From Clusia tigrina (Eukaryota; Arthropoda; Insecta; Diptera; Clusiidae): a stretch of 64,000 nucleotides of DNA. Location: assembly GCA_920105625.2 (NCBI GenBank), contig OV050031.1, forward strand, positions 86,747,995-86,811,994. The letters are read 5' to 3'. The notes under the pieces were generated by a model. The model saw only the letters and a program-made list of their open reading frames with translations. It was not told the origin of the DNA and did not search any database. Positions 14,177 to 28,276 of this stretch are shown piece by piece (within the stretch, counting starts at the first letter, position 1; each line of letters begins with the position of its first letter). Position numbers and translations under genes: made by a program.

Positions 14177-16136
14177 GTGTTTGATTTATGACTCAAGGGT
14201 AGCATAGCTTTGAGCGATAGATTAGATTGGCAAGAGGCTCGAGTACTTTATTGTTACAAAATTTCAAGGTTTTATGACGCTCCAGTAAAAAGTTACAAGC
14301 ATTTGTATGTTGCAAACTTTGATAGGTGTAGGACGTACCGTATAGAAGTTAGGATCATTTGAATTTTTATCAGTGTTTGATTTGGGACTCAAGGGTAGCA
14401 TAGCTTTGAGCGATAGCTTTAATTGGCAAGAGGCTCGAGTACTTTATTGTTACAAAATTTCAAGGTTTTCTGACGCTCCAGTAAAAAGTTACAAGCATTT
14501 GTATGTTGCAAACTTCGATAGGTGTAGGACGTACCGTATAGAAGTTAGGGCCATTTGAAGTTTTCTCAGTGTTTGATTTGGGACTCAAGGGTAGCATAGC
14601 TTTGAGCGATAGATTAAATTGACAAGAGGTTCGAGTACTTTATTGGTACACAATTTCAAGGTTTTATGACGCTCCAGTAAAAAGTTACAAGCATTTGTAT
14701 GTTGCAAACTTTGATAGGTGTAGGACGTACCGTATAGTAGTTAGGGCCATTTGAAGTTTTATCAGTGTCTGATTTGGGACTCAAGGGTAGCATAGCTTTG
14801 AACGATAGCTTTAATTGACAAGAGGCTCGAGTACTTTATTGTTACAAAATTTCAAGGTTTTGTGACGCACCAGTAAAAAGTTACAAGCATTTGTATGTTG
14901 CAAACTTCGATAGGTGTAGGACGTACCGTATAGACGTTAGGGCCATTTGAAGTTTTCTCAGTGTTTGATTTGGGACTCAAGGGTAGCATAGCTTTGAGCG
15001 ATAGATTAAATTGAGAAGAGGTTCGAATACTTTATTGTTACAAAATTTCAAGGTTTTCTGACGCTGCAGTAAAAAGTTACAAGCATTTGTATGTTGCAAA
15101 CTTTGATAGGTGTAGGACGTACCGTATACAAGTTAGGGCCATTTGAAGTTTTCTCAGTGTTTGATTTGGGACTCAAGGGTAGCATAGCTTTGAGCGATAG
15201 CTTAAATTGACATGAGGCTCGAGTACTTTATTGTTACAAAATTTCAAGGTTTTCTGACGCTCCAGTAAAAAGTTACAAGCATTTGTATGTTGCAAACTTT
15301 CATAGGTGTAGGACGTACCGTATAGAAGTTAGGGCCATTTGAAGTTTTCTCAGTGTTTGATTTGGGACTCAAGGGTAGCATAGCTGTGAGCGAAAGCTTA
15401 AATAGACAAGAGGCTCGAGTACTTTATTGTTACAAAATTTCAAGGTTTTCTGACGCTCCAGTAAAAACTTACAAGCATTTGTATATTGTAAACTTTGATA
15501 GGTGTAGGACGTACCGTATAGAAGTTAGGGCCATTTGAAGTTTTATCAGTGTCTGATTTGGGACTCAAGGGTAGCATAGCTTTGAGCGATAGATTAAATT
15601 GACAATAGGCTCGAGTAATTTATAGTTACAAAATTTCAAGGTTTTATGACGCTCCAGTAAAAAGTTGCAAGCATTTGTATGTTGCAAACTTTGATAGGTG
15701 TAGGACGTACCGTATAGAAGTTAGGACCATTTGAAGTTTTATCAGTGTTTGATTTGGGACTCAAGGGTAGCATAGCTTTGAGCGATAACTTTAATTGGCA
15801 AGAGGCTCGAGCACTTTATTGTTACAAAATTTCAAGGTTTTCTGACGCTCCAGTAAAAAGTTACAAGCATTTGTATGTTGCAAACTTCGATAGGTGTAGG
15901 ACGTACCGTATAGAAGTTAGGGCCATTTGAAGTTTTCTCAGTGTTTGATTTGGGACACAAGGGTAGCATAGCTTTGAGCGATAGATTAAATTGAAAAGAG
16001 GTTCGAGTACTTTATTGTTACAAAATTTCAAGGTTTTCTGACGCTCCAGTAAAAAGTTACAAGCATTTGTATGTTGCAAACTTTGATAGGTGTAGGACGT
16101 ACCGTATACAAGTTAGGGCCATTTGAAGTTTTCTCA

Positions 16137-18096
16137 GTGTTTGATTTGGGACTCAAGGGTAGCATAGCTTTGAGCGATAGATTAAATTGACAAGAGGCTC
16201 GAGTACTTTATTGTTACAAAATTTCAAGGTTTTATGACGCTCCAGTAAAAAGTTACAAGCATTTGTATGTTGCAAACTTTGATAGGTGTAGGACGTACCG
16301 TATAGAAGTTAGGGCCATTTGAAGTTTTCTCAGTGTTTGATTTGGGACTCAAGGGTAGCATAGCTTTGAGCGATAGATTAAATTGACAAGAGGTTCGAGT
16401 ACTTTATTGGTACAAAATTTCAAGGTTTTATGACGCTCCAGTAAAAAGTTAGAAGCATTTGTATGTTGCAAACTTTGATAGGTGTAGGACGTACCGTCTA
16501 GAAGTTAGGGCCATTTGAAGTTTTATCAGTGTCTGATTTGGGACACAAGGGTAGCATAGGTTTGAGCGATAGATTTAATTGACAAGAGGCTCGAGTACTT
16601 TATTGTTACAAGATTTCAAGGTTTTGTGACGCTCCAGTAAAAAGTTACAAGCATTTGTATGTTGGAAACTTTGATAGGTGTAGGACGTACCGTATAGAAG
16701 TTAGGGCCATTTGAAGTTTTATCAGTTTTTGATTTGGGACTCACGGGTAGCATAGCTTTGAGCGATAGCTTCAATTGGCAAGAGGCTCGAGTACTTTATA
16801 GTTACAAAATTTCAAGTTTTTATGACGCTCCAGTAAAAAGTTACAAGCATTTGTATGTTGCAAACTTTGATAGGTGTAGGACGTACCGTATAGAAGTTAG
16901 GGCCATTTGAAGTTTTATCAGTGTCTAATTTGGGACTCAAGTGTAGCATAGCTTTGAGCGATAGCTTTAATTGACAAGAGGCTCGAGTACTTTATTGTAA
17001 CAAAATTTCAAGGTTTTGTGACGCTCCAGTAAAAAGTTACAAGCATTTGTATGTTGCAAACTTCGATAGGTGTAGGACGTACCGTATAGAAGTTAGGGCC
17101 ATTTGAAGTTTTCTCAGTGTTTGATTTGGGACTCAAGGGTAGCATAGCTTTGAGCGATAGATTAAATTGAGAAGAGGTTCGAGTACTTTATTGTTACAAA
17201 ATTTCAAGGTTTTCTGACGCTCCAGTAAAAAGTTACAAGCATTTGTATGTTGCAAACTTTGATAGGTGTAGGACGTACCGTATACAAGTTAGGGCCATTT
17301 GAAGTTTTCTCAGTGTTTGATTTGGGACTCAAGGGTAGCATAGCTTTGAGCGATAGCTTAAATAGACAAGAGGCTCGAGTAATTTATAGTTAAAAAATTT
17401 CAAGGTTTTATGACGCTCCAGTAAAAAGTTACAAGCGTTTGTATGTTGCAAACTTTGATAGGTGTAGGACGTACCGTATAGAAGTTAGGGCCATTTGAAG
17501 TTTTATCAGTGTCTGATTTGGGACTCAAGGGTAGCATAGCTTTGAGCGATAGCTTTAATTGACAAGAAGCTCGAGTACTTTATTGTTACAAAATTTCAAG
17601 GTTTTGTGACGCTCCAGTAAAAAGTTACAAGCATTTGTATGTTGCAAACTTCGATAGGTGTAGGACGTACCGTATAGAAGTTAGGGCCATTTGAAGTTTT
17701 CTCAGTGTTTGATTTGGGACTCAAGGGTAGCATAGCTTTGAGCGATAGCTTTAATTGACAAGAGGCTCGAGAACTTTATTGTTACAAAATTTCAAGGTTT
17801 TGTGACGCTCCAGTAAAAAGTTACAAGCATTTGTATGTTGCAAACTTTGATAGGTGTAGGACGTACCGTATAGAAGTTAGGGCCATTTGAAGTTTTATCA
17901 GTGTTTGATTTGGGACTCAAGGGTAGCATAGCTTTGAGCGATAGATTAAATTTACAAGAGGTTCGAGTACTTTATTGTTACAAAATTTCAAGGTTTTAGG
18001 ACGCTCCAGTAAAAAGTTACAAGCATTTGTATGTTGCAAACTTTGATAGGTGTAGGACGTACCGTATAGAAATTAGGGCCATTTGAAGTTTTATCA
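16137..18096. repeat. Higher-order block C, partial third copy of block A
   Basis: Ten units match block A at +8428 and block B at +4508. ttagaagcat is at 16449 and gttaaaaaat at 17389. The preceding units (15353-16136) do not match those before B. They match 4573-5356, including the gataactttaattgg variant near 15785 and 4999. This copy is thus a mosaic of two earlier parts of the array. At about 18097 the colinearity stops and a different family of variants begins. Confidence 0.82.
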
Positions 18097-21000
18097 GTGT
18101 CTGATTTGGGACTCAAGGGTAGCATAGCTTTGAGCGATAGATTAAATTGACAAGAGGCTCGAGCAATTTATAGTTACAAAATTTCAAGGTTTTATAACGC
18201 TCCAGTAAAAACTTACAAGCATTTGTATGTTGCAAACTTTGATAGGTGTAGGACGTACCGTATAGAAATTAAGGCCATTTGAAGTTTTATCAGTGTCTGA
18301 TTTGGGACTCAAGGGTAGCATAGCTTTGAGCGATAGATTAAATTGACAAGAGGCTCGAGCAATTTATTGTTACAGAATTTCAAGGTTTTATGACGCTCCA
18401 GTAAAAAGTTACAAGCATTTGTATGTCGCAAACTTTGATAGGTGTAGGACGTACCGTATAGAAGTTAGGGCCATTTGAAGTTTTATCAGTGTTTGATTTG
18501 GGACTCATGGGTAGCATAGCTTTGAGCGATAGCTTAAATAGACAAGAGGCTCGAGTAATTTATAGTTACAAAATTTCAAGGTTTTATGACGCTCCAGTAA
18601 AAACTTAAAAGCATTTGTATGTTGCAAACTTTGATAGGTGTATGACGTACCGTATAGAAATTAGGGCCATTTGAAGTTTTATCAGTGTCTGATTTGGGAC
18701 TCAAGGGTAGCATAGCTTTGAGCGATAGATTAAATTGACATGAGGCTCGAGTAATTTATTGTTACAAAATTTCAAGGTTTTATGACGCTCCAGTAAAAAG
18801 TTACAAGCATTTGTATGTTGCAAACTTTGATAGGTGTAGGACGTACCGTATAGAATTTAGGGCCATTTGAAGTTTTATCAGTGTTTGATTTGGGACTCAA
18901 GGGTAGCATAGCTTTGAGCGATAGATTAAATAGACAAGAGGCTCGAGTAATTTATAGTTACAAAATTTCAAGGTTTTGTGACGCTCCAGTAAAAAGTTAC
19001 AAGCATTTGTATGTTGCAAACTTTGATAGGTGTAGGACGTACCGTATAGAAGTTAGGGCCATTTGAAGTTTTATCAGTGTCTGATTTGGGACTCAAGGGT
19101 AGCATAGCTTTGAGCGATAGCTTTAATTGGCAAGAGGCTCGAGTACTTTATTGTTACAAAATTTCAAGGTTTTATGACGCTCTATTAAAAAGTTACAAGC
19201 ATTTGTATGTTGCAAACTTTGATAGGTGTAGGACGTACCGTATAGAAGTTAGGGCCATTTGAAGTTTTATCAGTGTCTGATTTGGGACTCAAGGGTAGCA
19301 TACCTTTGAGCGAAAGATTAAATTGACAAGAGGCTCGAGTACTTTATTGTTACAAAATTTCAAGGTTTTATGACGCTCCAGTAAAAACTTACAAGCATTT
19401 GTATGTTGCAAACTTTGATAGGTGTAGGACGTAAAGTATAGAAGTTAGGGCCATTTGAAGTTTTATCAGTGTCTGATTTGGGACTCAAGGGTAGCATAGC
19501 TTTGAGCGATAGATTAAATTGACAAGAGGCTCGAGTAATTTATTGTTACAAAATTTCAAGGTTTTATGACGCTCCAGTAAAAAGTTACAAGCATTTGTAT
19601 GTTGCAAAGTTTGATAGGTGTAGGACGTACCGTATAGAATTTAGGGCCATTTGAAGTTTTATCAGTGTTTGATTTGGGACTCAAGGGTAGCATAGCTTTG
19701 AGCGATAGATTAAATTGACAAGAGGCTCGAGTAATTTATACATAGTTACAAAATTTCAAGGTTTTGTGACGCTCCAGTAAAAAGTTACAAGCATTTGTAT
19801 GTTGCAAACTTTCATACGTGTAGGACGTACCGTATAGAAGTTAGGACCATTTGAAGTTTTATCAGTGTCTGATTTGGGACTCAAGGGTAGCATAGCTTTG
19901 AGCGATAGATTAAATTGACAAGAGGCTCGAGTACTTTATTGTTACAAAATTTCAAGGTTTTCTGACGCTCCAGTCAAAAGTTACAAGCATTTGTATGTTG
20001 CAAACTTTGATAGGTGTAGGATGTACCGTATAGAAGTTAGGGCCATTTGAAGTTTTATCAGTGTTTGATTTGGGACTCAAGGGTAGCATAGCTTTGAGCG
20101 ATAGCTTAAATAGACAAGAGGCTCGAGTACTTTATTGTTACAAAATTTCAAGGTTTTCTGACGCTCCAGTAAAAAGTTACAAGCATTTGTATGTTGCAAA
20201 CTTTCATAGGTGTAGAACGTACCGTATAGAAGTTAGGGCCATTTGAAGTTTTCTCAGTGTTTGATTTGGGACTCAAGGGTAGCATAGCTTTGAGCGATAG
20301 CTTAAATAGACACGAGGCTCGAGTAATTTATAGTTACAAAATTTCAAGGTTTTATGACGCTCCAGTAAAAACTTACAAGCATTTGTATGTTGCAAACTTT
20401 GATTGGTGTAGGACGTACCGTATAGAAGTTAGGGCCATTTGAAGTTTTATCAGTGTTTGATTTGGGACTCAAGGGTAGCATAGCTTTGAGCGATAGCTTA
20501 AATTGACATGAGGCTCGAGTACTTTATTGTTACAAAATTTCAAGCTTTTCTGACGCTCCAGTAAAAAGTTACAAGCATTTGTATGTTGCAAACTTTCATA
20601 GGTGTAGAACGTACCGTATAGAAGTTAGGGCCATTTGAAGTTTTATCAGTGTCTGATTTGGGACTCAAGGGTAGCATAGCTTTGAGAGATAGATTAAATT
20701 GACAAGAGGCTCGAGTAATTTATAGTTACAAAATTTCAAGGTTTTATGACGCTCCAGTAAAAAGTTACAAGCATTTGTATGTTGCAAACTTTGATAGGTG
20801 TAGGACGTACCGTATAGAAGTTAGGGCCATTTGAAGTTTTATCAGTGTTTGATTTGGGACTCAAGGGTAGCATAGCTTTGAGCGATAGATTAAATTGACA
20901 TGAGGCTCGAGTAATTTATTGTTACAAAATTTCAAGGTTTTATGACGCTCCAGTAAAAAGTTACAAGCATTTGTATGTTGCAAACTTTGATAGGTGTAGG

Positions 21001-24000
21001 ACGTACCGTATAGAAGTTAGGGCCATTTGAAGTTTTATCAGTGTCTGATTTGGGACTCAAGGGTAGCATAGCTTTGAGCGATAGATTAAATTGACAAGAG
21101 GCTCGAGTAATTTATTGTTACAAAATTTCAAGGTTTTATGACGCTCCAGTAAAAAGTTACAAGCATTTGTATGTTGCAAACATTGATAGGTGTAGGACGT
21201 ACCGTATAGAATTTAGGGCCATTTGAAGTTTTATCAGTGTTTGATTTGGGACTCAAGGGTAGCATAGCTTTGAGCGATAGATTAAATTGACAAGAGGCGC
21301 GAGTAATTTATAGTTACAAAATTTCAAGGTTTTGTGACGCTCCAGTAAAAAGTTACAAGCATTTGTATGTTGCAAACTTTGATAGGTGTAGGACGTACCG
21401 TATAGAAGTTAGGGCCATTTGAAATTTTATCAGTGTCTGATTTGGGACTCAAGGGTAGCATAGCTTTGAGCGATAGATTAAATTGACAAGAGGCTCGAGT
21501 AATTTATTGTTACAAAATTTCAAGGTTTTATGACGCTCCAGTAAAAAGTTACAAGCATTTGTATGTTGCAAACTTTCATACGTGCAGGACGTACCGTATA
21601 GAAGTTAGGACCATTTGAAGTTTTATCAGTGTCTGATTTGGGACTCAAGGGTAGCATAGCTTTGAGCGATAGATTAAATTGACAAGAGGCTCGAGTACTT
21701 TATTGTTACAAAATTTCAAGGTTTTATGACGCTCCAGTAAAAACTTACAAGCATTTGTATGTTGCAAACTTTGATAGGTGTAGGACGTACCGTATAGAAA
21801 TTAGGGCCATTTGAAGTTTTATCAGTGTCTGATTTGGGACTCAAGGGTAGCATAGCTTTGAGCGATAGATTAAATTGACAAGAGGCTCGAGCAATTTATT
21901 GTTACAAAATTTCAAGGTTTTATGACGCTCCAGTAAAAAGTTACAAGCATTTGTATGTTGCAAACTTTGATAGGTGTAGGACGTACCGTATAGAAGTTAG
22001 GGCCATTTGAAGTTTTATCAGTGTTTGATTTGGGACTCATGGGTAGCATAGCTTTGAGCGATAGCTTAAATAGACAAGAGGCTCGAGTAATTTATAGTTA
22101 CAAAATTTCAAGGTTTTATGACGCTCCAGTAAAAACTTACAAGCATTTGTATGTTGCAAACTTTGATAGGTGTAGGACGTACCGTATAGAAATTAGGGCC
22201 ATTTGAAGTTTTATCAGTGTCTGATTTGGGACTCAAGGGTAGCATAGCTTTGAGCGATAGATTAAATTGACAAGAGGCTCGAGCAATTTATTGTTACAAA
22301 ATTTCAAGGTTTTATGACGCTCCAGTAAAAAGTTACAAGCATTTGTATGTTGCAAACTTTCATACGTGTAGGACGTACCGTATAGAAGTTAGGGCCATTT
22401 GAAGTTTTATCAGTGTCTGATTTGGGACTCAAGGGTAGCATAGCTTTGAGCGATAGATTAAATTGACAAGAGGCTCGAGTACTTTATTGTTACAAAATTT
22501 CAAGGTTTTATGACCCTCCAGTAAAAACTTACAAGCATTTGTATGTTGCAAACTTTCATAGGTGTAGGACGTACCGTATAGAAGTTAGGGCCATTTGAAG
22601 TTTTCTCAGTGTTTGATTTGGGACTCAAGGGTACTATAGCTTTGAGCGATAGATTAAATTGACAAGAAGCTCGAGTACTTTATTGTTACAAAATTTCAAG
22701 GTTTTATGACGCTCTATTAAAAAGTTACAAGCATTTGTATGTTGCAAACTTTGATAGGTGTAGGACGTACCGTATAAAAGTTAGGGCCATTTGAAGTTTT
22801 ATCAGTGTTTGATTTGGGACTCAAGGGTAGCATAGCTTTGAGCGATAGATTAAATTGACATGAGGATCGAGTAATTTATTGTTACAAAATTTCAAGGTTT
22901 TATGACGCTCCAGTAAAAAGTTACAAGCATTTGTATGTTGCAAACTTTGATAGGTGTAGGACGTACCGTATATAAGTTAGGGCCATTTGAAGTTTTATCA
23001 GTGTTTGATTTGGGACTCAAGGGTAGCATAGCTTTGAGCGATAGCTTAAATAGACAAGAGGCTCGAGTAATTTATAGTTACAAAATTTCAAGGTTTTATG
23101 ACGCTCCAGTAAAAACTTACAAGCATTTGTATGTTGCAAACTTTGATAGGTGTAGGACGTACCGTATAGAAGTTAGGGCCATTTGAAGTTTTATCAGTGT
23201 CTGATTTGGGACTCAAGGGTAGCATACCTTTGTGCGAAAGATTAAATTGACAAGAGGCTCGAGTAATTTATAGTTACAAAATTTCAAGGTTTTATGACGC
23301 TCCAGTAAAAAGTTACAAGCATTTGTATGTTGCAAACTTTGATAGGTGTAGGACGTAAAGTATAGAAGTTAGGGCCATTTGAAGTTTTATCAGTGTCTGA
23401 TTTGGGACTCAAGCTTTGAGCGATAGATTAAATTGACAAGAGGCTCGAGTAATTTATTGTTACAAAATTTCAAGGTTTTATGACGCTCCAGTAAAAAGTT
23501 ACAAGCATTTGTATGTTGCAAACTTTGATAGGTGTAGGACGTACCGTATAGAATTTAGGGCCATTTGAAGTTTTATCAGTGTTTGATTTGGGACTCAAGG
23601 GTAGCATAGCTTTGAGCGATAGATTAAATTGACAAGAGGCGCGAGTAATTTATAGTTACAAAATTTCAAGGTTTTGTGACGCTCCAGTAAAAAGTTACAA
23701 GCATTTGTATGTTGCAAACTTTGATAGGTGTAGGACGTACCGTATAGAAGTTAGGGCCATTTGAAGTTTTATCAGTGTCTGATTTGGGACTCAAGGGTAG
23801 CATAGCTTTGAGCGATAGATTAAATTGACAAGAGGCTCGAGTAATTTATTGTTACAAAATTTCAAGATTTTATGACGCTCCAGTAAAAAGTTACAAGCAT
23901 TTGTATGTTGCAAACTTTCATACGTGTAGGACGTACCGTATAGAAGTTAGGACCATTTGAAGTTTTATCAGTGTCTGATTTGGGACTCAAGGGTAGCATA

Positions 24001-25730
24001 GCTTTGAGCGATAGATTAAATTGACAAGAGGCTCGAGTACTTTATTGTTACAAAATTTCAAGGTTTTATGACGCTCCAGTAAAAATTTACAAGCATTTTT
24101 ATGTTGCAAACTTTGATAGGTGTAGGACGTACCGTATAGAAGGTAGGGCCATTTGAAGTTTTATCAGTGTCTGATTTGGGACTCAAGGGTAGCATAGCTT
24201 TGAGCGATAGATTAAATTGACAAGAAGCTCGAGTACTTTATTGTTACACAATTTCAAGGTTTTCTGACGCTCCAGTCAAAAGTTACAAGCATTTGTATGT
24301 TGCAAACTTTGATAGGTGTAGGATGTACCGTATAGAAGTTAGGGCCATCTGAAGTTTTATCAGTGTTTGATTTGGGACTCAAGGGTAGCATAGCTTTGAG
24401 CGATAGCTTAAATAGACAAGAGGCTCGAGTACTTTATTGTTACAAAATTTCAAGGTTTTCTGACGCTCCAGTAAAAAGTTACAAGCATTTGTATGTTGCA
24501 AACTTTCATAGGTGTAGAACGTACCGTATAGAAGTTAGGGCCATTTGAAGTTTTCTCAGTGTTTGATTTGGGACTCAAGGGTAGCATAGCTTTGAGCGAT
24601 AGCTTAAATAGACAAGAGGCTCGAGTAATTTATAGTTACAAAATTTCAAGGTTTTATGACGCTCCAGTAAAAACTTACAAGCATTTATATGTTGCAAACT
24701 TTGATAAGTGTAGGACGTACCGTATAGAAGTTAGGGCCATTTGAAGTTTTATCAGTGTCTGATTTGGGACTCAAGGGTAGCATAGCTTTGAGCGATAGAT
24801 TAAATTGACAAGAGGCTCGAGTAATTTATAGTTACAAAATTTCAAGGTTTTATGACGCTCCAGTAAAAAGTTACAAGCATTTGTATGTTGCAAACTTTGA
24901 TAGGTGTACGACGTACCGTATAGAAGGTAGGGCCATTTGAAGTTTTATCAGTGTCTGATTTGGGACTCAAGGGTAGCATAGCTTTGAGCGATAGATTCAA
25001 TTGACAAGAGGCTCGAGTACTTTATTGTTACAAAATTTCAAGGTTTTCTTACGCTCCAGTAAAAAGTTACAAGCATTTGTATGTTGCAAACTTTGATAGG
25101 TGTAGGATGTACCGTATAGAAGTTAGGGCCATTTGAAGTTTTATCAGTGTTTGATTTGGGACTCAAGGGTAGCATAGCTTTGAGCGATAGCTTAAATAGA
25201 CAAGAGGCTCGAGTAATTTATAGTTACAAAATTTCAAGGTTTTATGACGCTCCAGTAAACACTTACAAGCATTTGTATGTTGCAAACTTTGATAGGTGTA
25301 GGACGTACCGTATAGAAGTTAGGGCCATTTGAAGTTTTCTCAGTGTTTGATTTGGGACTCAAGGGTAGCATAGCTTTGAGCGATAGCTTTAATTGACAAG
25401 AGGCTCGAGTACTTTATTGTTACAAAATTTCAAGGTTTTGTGACGCTCCAGTAAAAAGTTACAAGCATTTGTATGTTGCAAACTTTGATAGGTGTAGGAC
25501 GTACCGTATAGAAATTAGGACCATTTGAAGTTTTATCAGTGTTTGATTTGGGACTCAAGGGTAGCATAGCTTTGAGCGATAGCTTTAATTGGCAAGAGGC
25601 TCGAGTCCTTTATTGTTACAAAATTTCAAGGTTTTCTGACGCTCCAGTAAAAAGTTACAAGCATTTGTATGTTGCAAACTTTGATAGGTGTAGGGCGTAC
25701 CGTATAGAAGTTAGGGCCATTTGAAGTTTT
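18097..25730. repeat. Variant zone of the 196-bp array dominated by atcag / taatttatag units
   Basis: From about 18.1 kb most units carry ttttatcag, taatttat and aaaactt states, and the long blocks of 2-18 kb are not found. Weaker internal HOR traces exist. The ggactcatgg variant occurs near 18504 and 22034. The gtaaagtata variant occurs at 19431 and 23355, and gtgtagaacg near 20212 and 24514. The ggcgcgag variant occurs near 21297 and 23638, in a stretch of about three units repeated at +2342. Two private indels break the strict period: a 4-bp insertion near 19740 and a 10-bp deletion near 23413. Confidence 0.75.
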
Positions 25731-26124
25731 CTCAGTGTTTGATTTGGGACTCAAGGGTAGCATAGCTTTGAGCGATAGATTAAATTGACAAGAGGCTCGA
25801 GTACTTTATTGTTACAAAAGTTCAAGGTTTTATGACGCTCCAGTAAAAAGTTACAAGCATTTGTATGTTGCAAACTTTGATAGGTGTAGGACGTACCGTA
25901 TATAAGTTAGGGCCATTTGAAGTTTTCTCAGTGTTTGATTTGGGACTCAAGGGTAGCATAGCTTTTAGCGATAGATTAAATTGACAAGAGGCTCGAGTAC
26001 TTTATTGTTACAAAAGTTCAAGGTTTTATGACGCTCCAGTAAAAAGTTACAAGCATTTGTATGTTGCAAACTTTGATAGGTGTAGGACGTACCGTATACA
26101 AGTTAGGGCCATTTGAAGTTTTAT

Positions 26125-28276
26125 CAGTGTCTGATTTGGGACTCAAGGGTAGCATAGCTTTGAGCGATAGCTTTAATTGACAAGAGGCTCGAGTACTTTA
26201 TTGTTACAAAATTTCAAGGTTTTATGACGCTCCAGTAAAAAGTTACAAGCATTTGTATGTTGCAAACTTTGATAGATGTAGGACGTACCGTATACAAGTT
26301 AGGGCCATTTGTAGTTTTCTCAGTGTTTGATTTGGGACTCAAGGGTAGCATAGCTTTGAGCGATAGATTAAATTAGCAAGAGGCTCGAGTACTTTATTGT
26401 TACAAAATTTCAAGGTTTTCTGACGCTCCAGTAAAAAGTTACAAGCATTTGTATGTTGCAAACTTTGATAGGTGTAGGACTTACAGTATACAAGTTAGGG
26501 CCATTTGAAGTTTTCTCAGTGTTTGATTTGGGACTCAAGGGTAGCATAGCTTTGAGCGATAGATTAAATTTACAAGAGGTTCGAGAACTTTATTGTTACA
26601 AAATTTCAAGGTTTTATGACGCTCCAATAAAAAGTTACAAGCATTTGTATGTTGCAAACTTTGATAGGTGTAGGACGTACAGTATAGAAGTTAGGGCCAT
26701 TTGAAGTTTTCTCAGTGTTTGATTTGGGACTCAAGGGTAGCATAGCTTTGAGCGATAGCTTTAATTGACAAGAGGCTCGAGTACTTTATTGTTACAAAAT
26801 TTCAAGGTTTTATGACGCTCCAGTAAAAAGTTACAAGCATTTGTATGTTGCAAACTTTGATAGGTGTAGGACGTACCGTATAAAAGTTAGGGCCATTTGA
26901 AGTTTTCTCAGTGTTTGATTTGGGACTCAAGGGTAGCATAGCTTTGAGCGATAGCTTAAATTGACAAGAGGTTCGAGTACTTTATTGTTACAAAATTTCA
27001 AGGTTTTCTGACGCTCCAGTAAAAAGTTACAAGCATTTGTATGTTGCAAACTCTGATAGGTGTAGGACGTACCGTATAGAAGTTAGGGCCATTTGAAGTT
27101 TTCTCAGTGTTTGATTTGGGACTCAAGGGTAGCATAGCTTTGAGCGATAGCTTTAATTGGTAAGAGGCTCGATTACTTTATAGTTACAAAATTTCAAGGT
27201 TTTATGACGCTCCAGTAAAAAGTTACAAGCATTTGTATGTTGCAAACTTTGATAGGTGTAGGACGTACCGTATAGAAGTTAGGGCCATTTGAAGTTTTAT
27301 CAGTGTCTGATTTGGGACTCAAGGGTAGCATAGCTTTGAGCGATAGCTTTAATTGACAAGAGGCTCGAGTACTTTATTGTTACAAAATTTCAAGGTTTTA
27401 TGACGCTCCAGTAAAAAGTTACAAGCATTTGTATGTTGCAAACTTTGATAGATGTAGGACGTACCGTATACAAGTTAGGGCCATTTGTAGTTTTCTCAGT
27501 GTTTGATTTGGGACTCAAGGGTAGCATAGCTTTGAGCGATAGATTAAATTGGCAAGAGGCTCGAGTACTTTATTGTTACAAAATTTCAAGGTTTTCTGAC
27601 GCTCCAGTAAAAAGTTACAAGCATTTGTATGTTGCAAACTTTGATAGGTGTAGGACTTACAGTATACAAGTTAGGGCCATTTGAAGTTTTCTTTGTGTTT
27701 GATTTGGGACTCAAGGGTAGCATAGCTTTGAGCGATAGATTAAATTTACAAGAGGTTCGAGTACTTTATTGTTACAAAATTTCAAGGTTTTATGACGCTC
27801 CAGTAAAAAGTTACAAGCATTTGTATGTTGCAAACTTTGATAGGTGTAGGACGTACCGTATAGAAGTTAGGGCCATTTGAAGTTTTCTCAGTGTTTGATT
27901 TGGGACTCAAGGGTAGCATAGCTTTGAGCGATTGCTTTAATTGACAAGAAGCTCGAGTACTTTATTGTTACAAAATTTCAAGGTTTTATGACGCTCCAGT
28001 AAAAAGTTACAAGCATTTGTATGTTGCAAACTTTGATAGGTGTAGGACGTACCGTATAAAAGTTAGGGCCATTTGAAGTTTTCTCAGTGTTTGATTTGGG
28101 ACTCAAGGGTAGCATAGCTTTGAGCGATAGATTAAATTGACAAGAGGTTCGAGTACTTTATTGTTACAAAATTTCAAGGTTTTCTGACGCTCCAGTAAAA
28201 AGTTACAAGCATTTGTATGTTGCAAACTCTGATAGGTGTAGGACTTACCGTATAGAAGTTAGGACCATTTGAAGTT
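26125..28276. repeat. 6-unit (1176-bp) higher-order duplication
   Basis: About five units at 26125-27100 recur at 27301-28276, a shift of exactly 1176 bp or six units. Shared markers include the gatagatgtagg variant near 26271 and 27447, ccatttgtag shortly after each, gacttacagtatac near 26479 and 27655, and an aaactctgat variant near 27050 and 28225. The sixth unit differs between copies. This zone introduces the caaaagttc variant, which becomes common up to the gap. Confidence 0.85.
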
